The notes under the pieces are model-generated. The model was not told where the DNA came from and did not search any database. It saw only the letters and a list, made by a program, of their open reading frames with translations. A stretch of 52,267 bases of DNA from CAIOYC01 sp038327995 (GTDB lineage: Bacteria; Pseudomonadota; Alphaproteobacteria; Caulobacterales; Caulobacteraceae), in NCBI GenBank assembly GCA_038327995.1, contig JBBQLP010000015.1, forward strand, positions 1-52,267. The letters run 5' to 3'. The translations under genes were made by a program, and so were the position numbers. Shown here one piece after another: positions 26,246-33,829 of this stretch. Positions within the stretch are counted from its first letter, which is position 1; each line of letters starts with the position of its first letter.

Positions 26246-26665
26246 ATGTTTCGCCGCCGCCCTCTTCCGCTCGCTCTGGTCGGGCTCATCCTTACCATCA
26301 CATCTCCGGGTCTCGCCCTCGGCGCGGACGGCAAACCCAAATCTCCACGCCCCTTGGCAGTCCAGCCCAAACCGGTCGATGGTGCCGCGCTCGCCGCCAT
26401 GACGGCAAAGGCCAGGGCGAAGGCTGGGCCGCAATATCTCGCTCTCCCAGGGCCACTCAGCCCCGGCACGGGGTTCGCCAACACCGGCTTCGGATCGGGC
26501 GGTTTCGCCAACAATGGGTTGCGCTCGAACTTGCCGATAATCGGCGATCCAGCCCCCATCTGCCGGGCGGCCTGCGCCAAGGCCCACTACACCTGCCTGT
26601 CCACCGACGATCCGGTCGATTGCAATCCTCGTTGGGCGGTGTGCACTGCGGGTTGCAGCCGGTGA
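26246..26665 (+). CDS. Small secreted six-cysteine protein A
   Basis: A 139-residue product with a signal peptide (MFRRRPLPLALVGLILTITSPGLALGA), a Lys/Pro/Gly-rich middle, and a C-terminal six-cysteine module. The cysteine spacing is C-x3-C-x6-C-x8-C-x6-C-x3-C, with a Trp between Cys4 and Cys5. The same symmetric pattern recurs in the next gene (26755). I know no named family for it. The frame is open to 26219, but ATG 26246 starts the signal peptide. Likely periplasmic or extracellular, disulfide-bonded; function unknown. Confidence 0.65.
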   Translation: MFRRRPLPLALVGLILTITSPGLALGADGKPKSPRPLAVQPKPVDGAALAAMTAKARAKAGPQYLALPGPLSPGTGFANTGFGSGGFANNGLRSNLPIIGDPAPICRAACAKAHYTCLSTDDPVDCNPRWAVCTAGCSR

Positions 26666-26711
26666 AAGTGCTCACGGCAAGGGGACTGGCGTAGCTGTAG
26701 AACTGGCGTAT

Positions 26712-26740
26712 TCTCCGGAGAGGCGAAAACAATATTCGCC
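26712..26740. promoter_or_regulatory. Palindrome plus hairpin upstream of six-cysteine protein B
   Basis: A perfect 10-bp palindrome TCTCCGGAGA (26712-26721) is followed directly by a 6-bp hairpin, GGCGAA (26722-26727) and TTCGCC (26735-26740), just ahead of the GGAGG ribosome-binding site (26743-26747). Position suggests an operator or a 5' UTR structure; no regulator is identified. Confidence 0.35.
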
Positions 26741-26754
26741 ATGGAGGTTTCGCT

Positions 26755-27048
26755 ATGATTCGATCTCATCTCGCTATCGCAGCAGTCTTCGCCGCCGTTC
26801 TTTTTGCAGGCGCAGCGCCGGCCTCTGCCTCTGTCTGCACAAGCGATTGCGGCAAGGCCTACACCGACTGCAGCAACGCCAACGGCATCAGTGGACAAAC
26901 AGTCTGCACACCCAAATGGATGCAGTGCAAAAAAGCCTGCGCAGGTCCGGTCACGCCAGCCAAAACGTCCCCGGTGAAGATGAAGGCGTCCGCCAAGCCT
27001 ACGTCCAAAGTCACCAAGGTAGCCACCGCGTCGGTCAAGAAGCCGTAG
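26755..27048 (+). CDS. Small secreted six-cysteine protein B
   Basis: A 97-residue product with a signal peptide (MIRSHLAIAAVFAAVLFAGAAPASAS), a six-cysteine module and a Lys/Thr/Val-rich basic tail. Cysteine spacing is C-x3-C-x6-C-x11-C-x6-C-x3-C with Trp between Cys4 and Cys5: the same symmetric layout as the neighbouring gene at 26246, but with the module at the mature N-terminus instead of the C-terminus. A good GGAGG ribosome-binding site lies 7 bases upstream. The two genes look like diverged duplicates whose low-complexity parts are arranged in opposite order. Function unknown. Confidence 0.7.
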   Translation: MIRSHLAIAAVFAAVLFAGAAPASASVCTSDCGKAYTDCSNANGISGQTVCTPKWMQCKKACAGPVTPAKTSPVKMKASAKPTSKVTKVATASVKKP

Positions 27049-27140
27049 CGCTACGGACTTGCGGGTTGTCGCCGAATAGGGCTTCTCTAGGCCGATGTTG
27101 ACGCCTGTTTACTTTTCGTGCCACCACCCGGATTGCTCCG

Positions 27141-27776
27141 ATGGCTGACGACGCCTCCGCTATCGTATCGTCTGGCAAGCGCGAGCAGACGAAGGCGCAG
27201 AACCGCTTGGCCATCCTCGACGCCGCACGCGCGGTGTTCGGCGAAATGGGATTTGAAGCCGCCAGCGTGCGCGACATCATCCGCCGCACGCCGCTCTCGG
27301 TGGGCGCCTTCTACAACTACTATCGCTCCAAGGAAGAGGTCTATGAGGCGCTGGCCGCCGACGGGGCTCGCCGCTTTCGGCCGATCCTGCGAGCGGAATA
27401 TGAGAAGGCGCAGGACTTCGATAGCTTCCTCCGCGCCGCCATCACCGCCTATTTCCGCTTCTCGGTGGAGGAGTACGAGGTGTGGCAGGCCCTAAGTCCC
27501 TCGGGCGCGCGCAGCCATCCGCACATTCGCGTCGAAGGCCCCGAGCAACGCGCCGTCTACGATGAGGTGAAAGCCGTGATCGCTGACGGGATCGAGCGCG
27601 GCCTCGCGCCCCGGGTCGATGCCGACTATCTCGCCGCGGCCGCGATCGGCGTGGCGCGCGAGGTCTGCGAGCGGATGATCGAGCGCCGCCCGCACATCGA
27701 CCTGGGCGCCTCCGTGGAGTTCGCCCTGCGCATGATCCAAGGCGGGGTGAAGGCGCTGCCGCTGTTGGACGGTTGA
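27141..27776 (+). CDS. TetR-family transcriptional regulator
   Basis: A 211-residue TetR regulator with the N-terminal helix-turn-helix (AILDAARAVFGEMGFEAASVRDIIRRTPLSVGAFYNYYRSKEEVYEAL) and a helical ligand-binding domain. The stop overlaps the start of the next gene (TGATG at 27774-27778), so it is expressed with a quinone-oxidoreductase-like enzyme and probably regulates it. The effector is unknown; acyl-CoA or small electrophiles would be usual for such pairs. No convincing operator palindrome was found in the 92 bases upstream. Confidence 0.88.
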   Translation: MADDASAIVSSGKREQTKAQNRLAILDAARAVFGEMGFEAASVRDIIRRTPLSVGAFYNYYRSKEEVYEALAADGARRFRPILRAEYEKAQDFDSFLRAAITAYFRFSVEEYEVWQALSPSGARSHPHIRVEGPEQRAVYDEVKAVIADGIERGLAPRVDADYLAAAAIGVAREVCERMIERRPHIDLGASVEFALRMIQGGVKALPLLDG

Positions 27777-28759
27777 TGCGGGCCCTGATCGTCCGGGACC
27801 TGCTCCCCGATTTCGCAGGCGCCGAGATCGCGGAGATTCCCGCCCCGTCCCCCGGCCCTGGACAGGTGCTGGTCAAGGTCCGCGCCGCTTCGGTGAACTT
27901 TCCCGATCTTCTGATGACGCGCGGCGAGTATCAGATGAAGCCGCCCCTTCCGTTCACACCGGGGCTGGACATCGCAGGAGACGTCGCAGCGCTCGGTGAA
28001 GGCGTCACGACCTTCAACATTGGTGATGCGGTTGTTGGCGGCGCGCGGCTGGGCGGGTTCGCGGAATATGCGGCGCTGGACGCCGCCAGCCTGTCGCCCA
28101 AGCCGGAACGCCTCATCTACGCCGAGGCCGCCGCCTATCCCGCCGCCTACCTCACCGCCTACGTCGCGCTGGTGCGGCGCGCGCGGGTGCAGCCCGGCGA
28201 ATGGGTGCTGGTGCACGGTGCGGCGGGGGGCGTGGGACTGGCGGCCGTCGATCTCGCCAAGGCGCTCGGCTGCCGGGTGATCGCCGCATCGGCTTCCGAC
28301 GAGAAGCTGGCCGTGATCCAGCAGGAATACGCCCCCGACGCGGTGGTGAACGTGACCGGCGGTTTCCGCGAACGGGTGAAGGCGATCACCGGAGGGCGCG
28401 GGGCCGACGTGATCTACGACCCGGTGGGGGGCGATATGTTCGACGAAAGCGTGCGCTGCATCGCCTTCGACGGGCGGCTATTGGTGATCGGCTTCACGTC
28501 GGGCCGCATCCCCACGGTGTCGGTGAATATGCCGCTGATCAAGGGTTTCTCGGTCATGGGCGTTCGCGCGGGGGAATATGGTCGTCAGTTCCCGGACAGG
28601 GGCCGGGAGAACGTGCGCGCCGTGGCGGACATGGCGGCTTCCGGCCGGATCAGGCCCCGCGTCCATGCGGAGCTTCCGCTGGGCCGCTGGCGCGAGGCGT
28701 TCGACCTCCTCGCCGACCGCAAGGTGATCGGCAAGGCGGTGATCCGGCCGGACCTATGA
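27776..28759 (+). CDS. NADPH:quinone oxidoreductase-like protein (zinc-free MDR family)
   Basis: A 327-residue medium-chain reductase. It has the GroES-like N-terminal domain (VRAASVNFPDLLMTRGEYQ, PFTPGLDIAGDV), the nucleotide-binding motif HGAAGGVG, and VIYDPVGGDMFDESVRCIAFDGRLLVIGF. The zinc ligands of alcohol dehydrogenases are absent, as in quinone oxidoreductases and enoyl reductases. A TTG at 27773 also begins the frame, but ATG 27776 overlaps the TetR stop and is preferred. A role in reducing quinones or enoyl substrates under control of the upstream TetR is inferred. Confidence 0.88.
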   Translation: MRALIVRDLLPDFAGAEIAEIPAPSPGPGQVLVKVRAASVNFPDLLMTRGEYQMKPPLPFTPGLDIAGDVAALGEGVTTFNIGDAVVGGARLGGFAEYAALDAASLSPKPERLIYAEAAAYPAAYLTAYVALVRRARVQPGEWVLVHGAAGGVGLAAVDLAKALGCRVIAASASDEKLAVIQQEYAPDAVVNVTGGFRERVKAITGGRGADVIYDPVGGDMFDESVRCIAFDGRLLVIGFTSGRIPTVSVNMPLIKGFSVMGVRAGEYGRQFPDRGRENVRAVADMAASGRIRPRVHAELPLGRWREAFDLLADRKVIGKAVIRPDL

Positions 28760-28763
28760 CCGC

Positions 28764-28795
28764 AAAACGCCCCCCGAACCGAGGTCCGAGGGGCG
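28764..28795 (-). terminator. Rho-independent terminator of the Tyr-rich secreted protein gene
   Basis: On the minus strand a long hairpin (CGCCCCTCGGACC pairing with GGTTCGGGGGGCG, a few G-T pairs) spans 28795-28768 and is followed by TTTT at 28767-28764. It lies between convergent genes and may also stop transcription from the plus-strand oxidoreductase. Confidence 0.7.
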
Positions 28796-28813
28796 AATTG
28801 TGAGCGTCAGCGC

Positions 28814-29125
28814 CTAGTAGTAGCGGCTATACGCTTCGTAGCGGTGATGGCGGCGCCATTCGGCGCGGCGCTCCGCCTCACGGCGACGCTCCCAGTAGCG
28901 GCGCTGCTCCCAGCTGCGGTGCTCAAAGCGATCCCGGTCGTAGCCGTAACCGTAGGCCACGGGCGCCTGATAAGTGCGCTGCTCGTAGCGGTTCTGGTCA
29001 TAGCCATAGGCGCTTTGCTGGCTCTGGTAGCCGCGGTTGTAGTCTTGCGCCATGGCGGGGGCGGCGAGGGCGGCGCCGGTCGCGAGGGTCGCGCCGAGCG
29101 CGATTACGAGGTGGCGAATACGCAT
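28814..29125 (-). CDS. Small secreted Tyr/Arg/Gln-rich hypothetical protein
   Basis: A 103-residue product with a signal peptide (MRIRHLVIALGATLATGAALAAPAMAQ). The mature part alternates Tyr, Gln, Arg and Glu (QSAYGYDQNRYEQRTYQAP), followed by a strongly basic Arg/Trp/His segment (ERRREAERRAEWRRHH). The frame is open to 29191, but ATG 29125 begins the signal peptide and has a GGAGA ribosome-binding site. Similar short Tyr/Arg-rich periplasmic proteins of unknown role occur in alphaproteobacteria. A terminator lies at its 3' end. Confidence 0.7.
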   Translation of the reverse strand: MRIRHLVIALGATLATGAALAAPAMAQDYNRGYQSQQSAYGYDQNRYEQRTYQAPVAYGYGYDRDRFEHRSWEQRRYWERRREAERRAEWRRHHRYEAYSRYY

Positions 29126-29289
29126 TGGTCTGGTCTCCTCTCGTTCCGGCACCGACGGGATGTCGGCAATCGCCCGAAGCGATGAGGCCAATATGACGGG
29201 GCGCGCCTGAACGGGTTCTGAGGCGTTCGTTATGTTGCGTTCATCCCTTCAGGGTTCATTCGCCGGGGGTTTTCCGCCATAAGCCGCAG

Positions 29290-30351
29290 ATGAAGTTCCT
29301 CGATCAGTGCAAGGTCTATATCCGCTCCGGCGACGGGGGCGGCGGCGCCGTGTCGTTTCGGCGCGAGAAGTTCATCGAATACGGCGGCCCGGACGGCGGC
29401 GACGGCGGGCGCGGCGGGGACGTGTGGATCGAGGCGGTAGAGGGGCTGAACACCCTGATCGACTACCGCTATCAGCAGCACTTCAAGGCTGACACCGGGA
29501 TGCACGGTATGGGCCGCAACATGCACGGCCACAACGGCGAGGACGTGACCCTGAAGGTGCCCGTCGGCACCGAGGTCCTGGAAGAAGACAAGGAAACCCT
29601 GATCGTCGACCTTTCGGAGGCGGGTCAGCGCTATCGCCTCGCCAAGGGCGGCAACGGCGGATGGGGCAACGACCGCTTCAAGGGTCCGATCAACCAGGCC
29701 CCGCGCCACGCCAATCCAGGACTGGACGGGATCGAACGCTGGATCTGGCTCAGGCTGAAACTGATCGCTGACGTGGGCCTGCTTGGTTTGCCGAACGCCG
29801 GGAAGTCCACCTTTCTGTCGGTGGTTTCCGCCGCCAAGCCGAAGATCGCCGATTATCCCTTCACCACGCTGGTGCCCAACCTCGGGGTCGTGGACCTGTC
29901 GCCGCAGGAACGGTTTGTCATCGCCGACATTCCGGGCCTGATCGAGGGAGCGAGCGAGGGGGCCGGCCTGGGCGTGCGCTTTCTCGGCCACGTGGAGCGC
30001 TGCGCCTGCCTGATCCATCTAGTTGACGGAACCCAGCCCGACGTGGCGGGCGCCTACCGCGAGGTGCGGCGTGAGCTTGAACTTTATGGCGAAGGGCTCG
30101 CCGACAAGCCTGAAATCGTCGCCCTCAACAAATGCGACGCCCTGTCGGAAGACGAACGCGCCGACCAACTGGTCGAGCTTGGCACGGCCACGGGCAAGAC
30201 GCCGCTGCTGGTCTCGGGCGTCTCGGGCGAGGGGGTGAAAGAGCTGTTGCGCTCCGCCTTCGCCATGGTGCTAGGGCAAAAGGCGGAGCTTGCCGGACTG
30301 AACGGCGCCGCCGAGGGTGAAGCTCTGGTCGCATGGTCGCCGGAGACCTGA
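29290..30351 (+). CDS. obg: GTPase Obg/CgtA
   Basis: A 353-residue ribosome-associated GTPase acting in late 50S assembly and stress control. The glycine-rich Obg fold fills residues 1-158 (DGGGGAVSFRREKFIEYGGPDGGDGG, LAKGGNGGWGNDRFKGPINQAP). The G domain has G1 GLPNAGKST, the switch segment DYPFTTLVPNLGVV, G3 DIPGLIEGAS and G4 NKCD. The extra C-terminal OCT domain of Bacillus Obg is absent, as usual in alphaproteobacteria. proB follows 9 bases later and is probably co-transcribed, a common arrangement. Confidence 0.96.
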   Translation: MKFLDQCKVYIRSGDGGGGAVSFRREKFIEYGGPDGGDGGRGGDVWIEAVEGLNTLIDYRYQQHFKADTGMHGMGRNMHGHNGEDVTLKVPVGTEVLEEDKETLIVDLSEAGQRYRLAKGGNGGWGNDRFKGPINQAPRHANPGLDGIERWIWLRLKLIADVGLLGLPNAGKSTFLSVVSAAKPKIADYPFTTLVPNLGVVDLSPQERFVIADIPGLIEGASEGAGLGVRFLGHVERCACLIHLVDGTQPDVAGAYREVRRELELYGEGLADKPEIVALNKCDALSEDERADQLVELGTATGKTPLLVSGVSGEGVKELLRSAFAMVLGQKAELAGLNGAAEGEALVAWSPET

Positions 30352-30360
30352 GGCCGGAAG

Positions 30361-31500
30361 ATGCACGTTTCCCCCCTCGCCGCCTCCAAGCGCATCGTCA
30401 TAAAGGTCGGCTCGGCGCTCCTGGTGGACTGGGAGACCGGCGCGGTGGATCGCGCGTGGCTTGCCAGCCTGGCCAAGGACGTTGCGCGGCTGAGGGCCCA
30501 AGGCAGGCAGGTGCTGATCGTCTCGTCGGGGTCTATCGCGCTCGGGAGGCGCAGGCTGGGTCTCCCGGCGAAGGGCGGGTTGGAACTGGCGGAGAAACAG
30601 GCCGCCGCCGCCGCCGGGCAGTCGGTCTTGATGCGGGCGTGGGAAGAGGCGCTGGAGCCGCATGGCGTTGTCGCCGCCCAGGTGCTGCTCACCCGCGACG
30701 ACACCGAAACCCGCCGCCGCTGGCTGAACGCCCGCGCGACAGTGGATACGCTATTGAAGCTCGGTGCCGTTCCGGTGGTGAACGAGAACGACACCGTCGC
30801 CACCGAGGAAATCCGCTACGGCGACAACGACCGGCTGGCCGCCCGCGTGGCGCAGATGATCGGCGCGGACCTGCTCATTCTTCTGTCCGACGTGGACGGG
30901 CTCTACACCGCTGATCCCCGCCGCGATCCGTCAGCGCAACACATCCCGCGCGTGGATGCCTTCACCCCCGACCTCGACGCCATGGCGGGCGGCGCGAACG
31001 CCACTGAGGGGGTCGGCACTGGCGGCATGGCCACCAAGCTCGCCGCCGCCCGTATCGCCCACGGCGCGGGATGCGCCACGCTCATCACGCTCGGTCGTCG
31101 GGATAGCGCAGGTCCGTTGGAAGCCGTGGACGCAGGCGCCCGCGCCACGCTCTTTGCGGCCCACGCCACCCCCGCCGCCGCCTACAAACAGTGGATCGCA
31201 GGCTCGCTGGCGCCGCAGGGGGTGCTGGTGGTGGACGCGGGCGCTGCGGCGGCGCTGAAGGCGGGCAAGAGCCTGCTGCCCGCCGGGGTCATGGCGGTGG
31301 AGGGCCGGTTCGGCAAGGGCGACGCCGTTTCCGTGCGCGGACCCGCGGGCCATGATCTCGCGCGAGGCCTCACCGCCTATGGCTCGCATGACGCCCACGC
31401 CATCAAGGGTCTTCGTTCTGACGCCATCGAAACCGCCCTCGGCTACCGCGGCCCTCCCGCCCTCATCCACCGCGACGACATGGTGTGGCTTGGGGAGTAG
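30361..31500 (+). CDS. proB: Glutamate 5-kinase ProB
   Basis: A 379-residue cytosolic kinase catalysing the first step of proline synthesis (glutamate to glutamyl 5-phosphate). The amino-acid-kinase domain shows KRIVIKVGSALLV, VSSGSIALGRRRL, NENDTVATEEIRYGDNDRLAARVA, LLILLSDVDGLYTADPR and GTGGMATKLAAARIA. A C-terminal PUA domain (about residues 285-379) is also present, as in E. coli ProB. Proline feedback normally acts through the kinase domain. proA is not in the window. It follows obg by 9 bases. Confidence 0.95.
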   Translation: MHVSPLAASKRIVIKVGSALLVDWETGAVDRAWLASLAKDVARLRAQGRQVLIVSSGSIALGRRRLGLPAKGGLELAEKQAAAAAGQSVLMRAWEEALEPHGVVAAQVLLTRDDTETRRRWLNARATVDTLLKLGAVPVVNENDTVATEEIRYGDNDRLAARVAQMIGADLLILLSDVDGLYTADPRRDPSAQHIPRVDAFTPDLDAMAGGANATEGVGTGGMATKLAAARIAHGAGCATLITLGRRDSAGPLEAVDAGARATLFAAHATPAAAYKQWIAGSLAPQGVLVVDAGAAAALKAGKSLLPAGVMAVEGRFGKGDAVSVRGPAGHDLARGLTAYGSHDAHAIKGLRSDAIETALGYRGPPALIHRDDMVWLGE

Positions 31501-31577
31501 GACGCTTTTTCGAGGTCCAGCGCGAATGGTTGCTTCCGACCCTAGTCAGACGCTCCTTGCAGAGTAAAACGTTGGTC

Positions 31578-32045
31578 ATGTTGGTCCTTCCCCTGTTGCT
31601 CCTCGCTTTGTCGGGGTTGCCCTCCACGTCGTCTGGCCAAGCAGCCAGCAAAAGAGTGCTTTTGTCGATTGCTCCCCCAAGGCTTTCAAAGGGGGAGTTC
31701 ATCGACAAGTTCAAGTTCGACTTAGAGGGTGCGACCGTCTTGGCGACTTGCCATATTCCGTTCGGCTGGCAAGTTACCGCAGGGATGTTTGACAGTAACT
31801 CTGGCGAACTTAGCGGTGAAGGAGGCCTTGGAGGCTCACTCATCAGCACGGAGAACGCTAATTTCGTTCAGTTTCAAAATGTATTTCTGATCGAGATGAA
31901 CCCCGGCGCAGGGCATCCCAAAATCACCGGATCAATTGAGATCGGCCACTATGGAGCTGACGAACATCACCACCGGAGGGTCAAATCGCCAGCCAGACTT
32001 TATGTCCTTTCGCCAGCGACTGACTGCCCGCCAACCCGACAGTAG
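31578..32045 (+). CDS. Hypothetical secreted protein in a low-GC patch
   Basis: I do not recognise this protein. The frame is open from 31485 (inside proB) but ATG 31578 gives a 155-residue product with a clear signal peptide (MLVLPLLLLALSGLPSTSSGQA). Low-complexity regions are absent, and one Cys (VLATCHIPF) plus a C-terminal Cys could pair. Local GC is near 50 percent (two sampled 60-base lines gave 52 and 47 percent), well below the rest of the window, and codon use is less GC-biased at third positions. This suggests recent gain. Existence as a gene is likely but not certain. Confidence 0.5.
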   Translation: MLVLPLLLLALSGLPSTSSGQAASKRVLLSIAPPRLSKGEFIDKFKFDLEGATVLATCHIPFGWQVTAGMFDSNSGELSGEGGLGGSLISTENANFVQFQNVFLIEMNPGAGHPKITGSIEIGHYGADEHHHRRVKSPARLYVLSPATDCPPTRQ

Positions 32046-32090
32046 GCTTGATTTCCACCGATAGCCGACGTTCCGAACGCCCGCCGCCCC

Positions 32091-32756
32091 CTAAAACCCC
32101 CGCATATTGGCGAACACCTCGAAAGGGTCGCGGCGGGTGCGGAGGGTGTTGATGGGGTGGTTCTCGTCGCGCCAGCCCAGCGCCATGCCGGAGAAGAGCA
32201 TATGGTCGTCGGCCAGACCTAAAGCCGCGCCGACCGTCTTCGGAACCCGCGCCCAGAACTCCTGCGCGCAGGTGTCGAGCCCCCGTTCCACCGCCAGCAG
32301 CATCACCGTCTGCATATACATTCCCACGTCGGCCCATTGTGGCGGCCCGAGCTTGCGGTCCAGCGAGAAGAACAGGCCCACCGGCGCGCCGAACAACTCC
32401 GCGTTCCTGGCCAGCTGGCGCAGGCGCGCGGGCTTGTCTTCGCGGGGGATGCCGATGGCGGCGTAGAGGTCTTCGCCGTTCTCGTAGCGCCGGGTGCGGA
32501 ACGGGTCCCACAGGTTGGGTGGATAGACGTCGTATTCGCTCTCTTCGGCGCCCGACATCAGGCTGGCCATGGCGGCGGCTTTCAGCGCGTCCAGCGGGGC
32601 GCCCGCCAGAGCGTGAACCTTCCACGGTTGCAGGTTGCCGCCCGAGGGGGCGCGGTGGGCGCCTTCCAGAATGGCGCGAACGGTCGCTTCCGGCACCGGG
32701 TCGGGCTTGAAGGCGCGCACTGAAATACGTCGGGCGACCGCCTCGGCTACGTCCAT
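32091..32756 (-). CDS. Nitroreductase family protein
   Basis: A 221-residue FMN-dependent nitroreductase-like enzyme. Family marks are VARRISVRAFKPDPVPEATVRAILEGAHRAPSGGNLQPWKV (FMN phosphate-binding Arg/Ser region), WADVGMYMQTVMLLAVERGLDTC and the ending HPINTLRTRRDPFEVF. It resembles PnbA/NfnB-type nitrobenzoate or nitroaromatic reductases rather than RutE, whose N-terminal sequence differs. Substrate unknown. Stands alone on the minus strand; 244 bases with one inverted repeat separate it from the next gene. Confidence 0.88.
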   Translation of the reverse strand: MDVAEAVARRISVRAFKPDPVPEATVRAILEGAHRAPSGGNLQPWKVHALAGAPLDALKAAAMASLMSGAEESEYDVYPPNLWDPFRTRRYENGEDLYAAIGIPREDKPARLRQLARNAELFGAPVGLFFSLDRKLGPPQWADVGMYMQTVMLLAVERGLDTCAQEFWARVPKTVGAALGLADDHMLFSGMALGWRDENHPINTLRTRRDPFEVFANMRGF

Positions 32757-32945
32757 GGCTCTTGCCTCCCCGGCGCATTGACCGCGCCAGACGCCTCGTT
32801 AGCACCCCGACGCGAGGTCAAGGCAAGCCTCGTTTTCAGAAGGCAGGGCCGACGAACGAAGGCTGGGAGGCGCCGCTGGCGCTGCTGATACGGGGCGCAA
32901 GGAGGGGTTGGCGAGGTGTGTGAAGCGCCTCTCATCCTCCATCAC

Positions 32946-32980
32946 CTCTCCTCCCCAAGGCTAGTCCTTGGGGAGGAGAG
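32946..32980. terminator. Perfect 15-bp inverted repeat with 5-base loop
   Basis: CTCTCCTCCCCAAGG (32946-32960) pairs perfectly with CCTTGGGGAGGAGAG (32966-32980) around CTAGT. It lies 20 bases beyond the stop of the minus-strand DUF4142 gene, so it may terminate that transcript, though no T-tract follows. Similar short CTCCCC/GGGGAG palindromes also occur as dispersed repeats in this group. Confidence 0.6.
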
Positions 32981-33000
32981 AGAAGAAGGGTTCTGAGTCC

Positions 33001-33657
33001 TTAACCCGGCGTTTTGGCGGGCATGGCCTGGGCGGCTTCGTCCAGCGCCTTCACCATGTCGAGGTGCTGTTGCACCTTGGGGGCGACCTTGGCGGCGAAG
33101 GCTTTCAGGTCGGCGTTGTCGCCGTGTTCGCCATAGCCCTTCATCAGGGTTTCCGCCTCGTCATGGGCGGCGACCTGCTGGTCGAGGTAGGTCTTGTCGA
33201 AGCCGTCAGCGGTGGCCGACTTCAGGTTGTCCAGGAGGCCCGTGCGGCGGGCGTCGGTATCCGTCGGCAGCTTCAGGCTGTTTTTGGCGATCAGGCCCTT
33301 CAGTTCGGTGGTGGTCATGCCGTGATCGTGGATCATCAGCTTGGCGAACGCCTTGATCTTGGGCGAGGTCGAGCGTTGCAGCGCCATTGCGGCGGCCTTG
33401 GTCTCGTACATATCGCTGTTGGCAGCGGCTTCGGCGAAGCCCTGGGCGGTCGTCGGCATAGCGGCGGAGGTCATGCCGACAGCAGCCGAGGTTCCGTCCT
33501 GCGCCTTGTCAACGGCGGAGGCGACGCCTGCGGCGGGACCGCCATTGGGGGTCTGGGTTGAGGTGTCGGAGGTTTGCGTGCCGGAAGGCTTTGAGCAGGC
33601 GGCGGTCAGCGAAAGCGCGGCCACAGCGGCGGCGGTCAGGATCAGGTTGCGGTTCAT
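33001..33657 (-). CDS. DUF4142 family lipoprotein-like protein
   Basis: A 218-residue exported protein. The N-terminus (MNRNLILTAAAVAALSLTAACSK) ends in a plausible though not ideal lipobox (L-T-A-A-C), then a Ser/Thr/Gly linker. A helical DUF4142 domain follows (around EAAANSDMYETKAAAMALQRS, SPKIKAFAKLMIHDHGMTTTEL, DKTYLDQQVAAHDEAETLM). The ferritin-like four-helix fold of this domain is known, but its function is not. ATG 33657 has a GGGAG ribosome-binding site; the longer open frame to 33954 is rejected. Divergent from the M2 peptidase gene. Confidence 0.85.
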   Translation of the reverse strand: MNRNLILTAAAVAALSLTAACSKPSGTQTSDTSTQTPNGGPAAGVASAVDKAQDGTSAAVGMTSAAMPTTAQGFAEAAANSDMYETKAAAMALQRSTSPKIKAFAKLMIHDHGMTTTELKGLIAKNSLKLPTDTDARRTGLLDNLKSATADGFDKTYLDQQVAAHDEAETLMKGYGEHGDNADLKAFAAKVAPKVQQHLDMVKALDEAAQAMPAKTPG

Positions 33658-33829
33658 TGTGTGTGTCTCCCTCACAGATGCGTGATTAACCGCAGTGGGC
33701 CATTCCGGTTCCCAACGCCAAGCTTGAAGATGCGTGCCGCTTGACGGCGAGCGCATCTGGGGTTCGGATGCCGCCTTGCTGAATCGGAGCGCGCGCCTTG
33801 GGGGCGAGGCTCCCGCGAAGGATGTTCCC

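Noticed and set aside
27098..27126. TTGACG as a -35 element upstream of the TetR gene at 27141
   Set aside because: No acceptable -10 element at 16-18 bases spacing.
32091..32756. Nitroreductase as the missing RutE
   Set aside because: The N-terminus and C-terminus match PnbA/NfnB-type nitroreductases; RutE is shorter and has different conserved segments. It is also 26 kb away from the rut genes.
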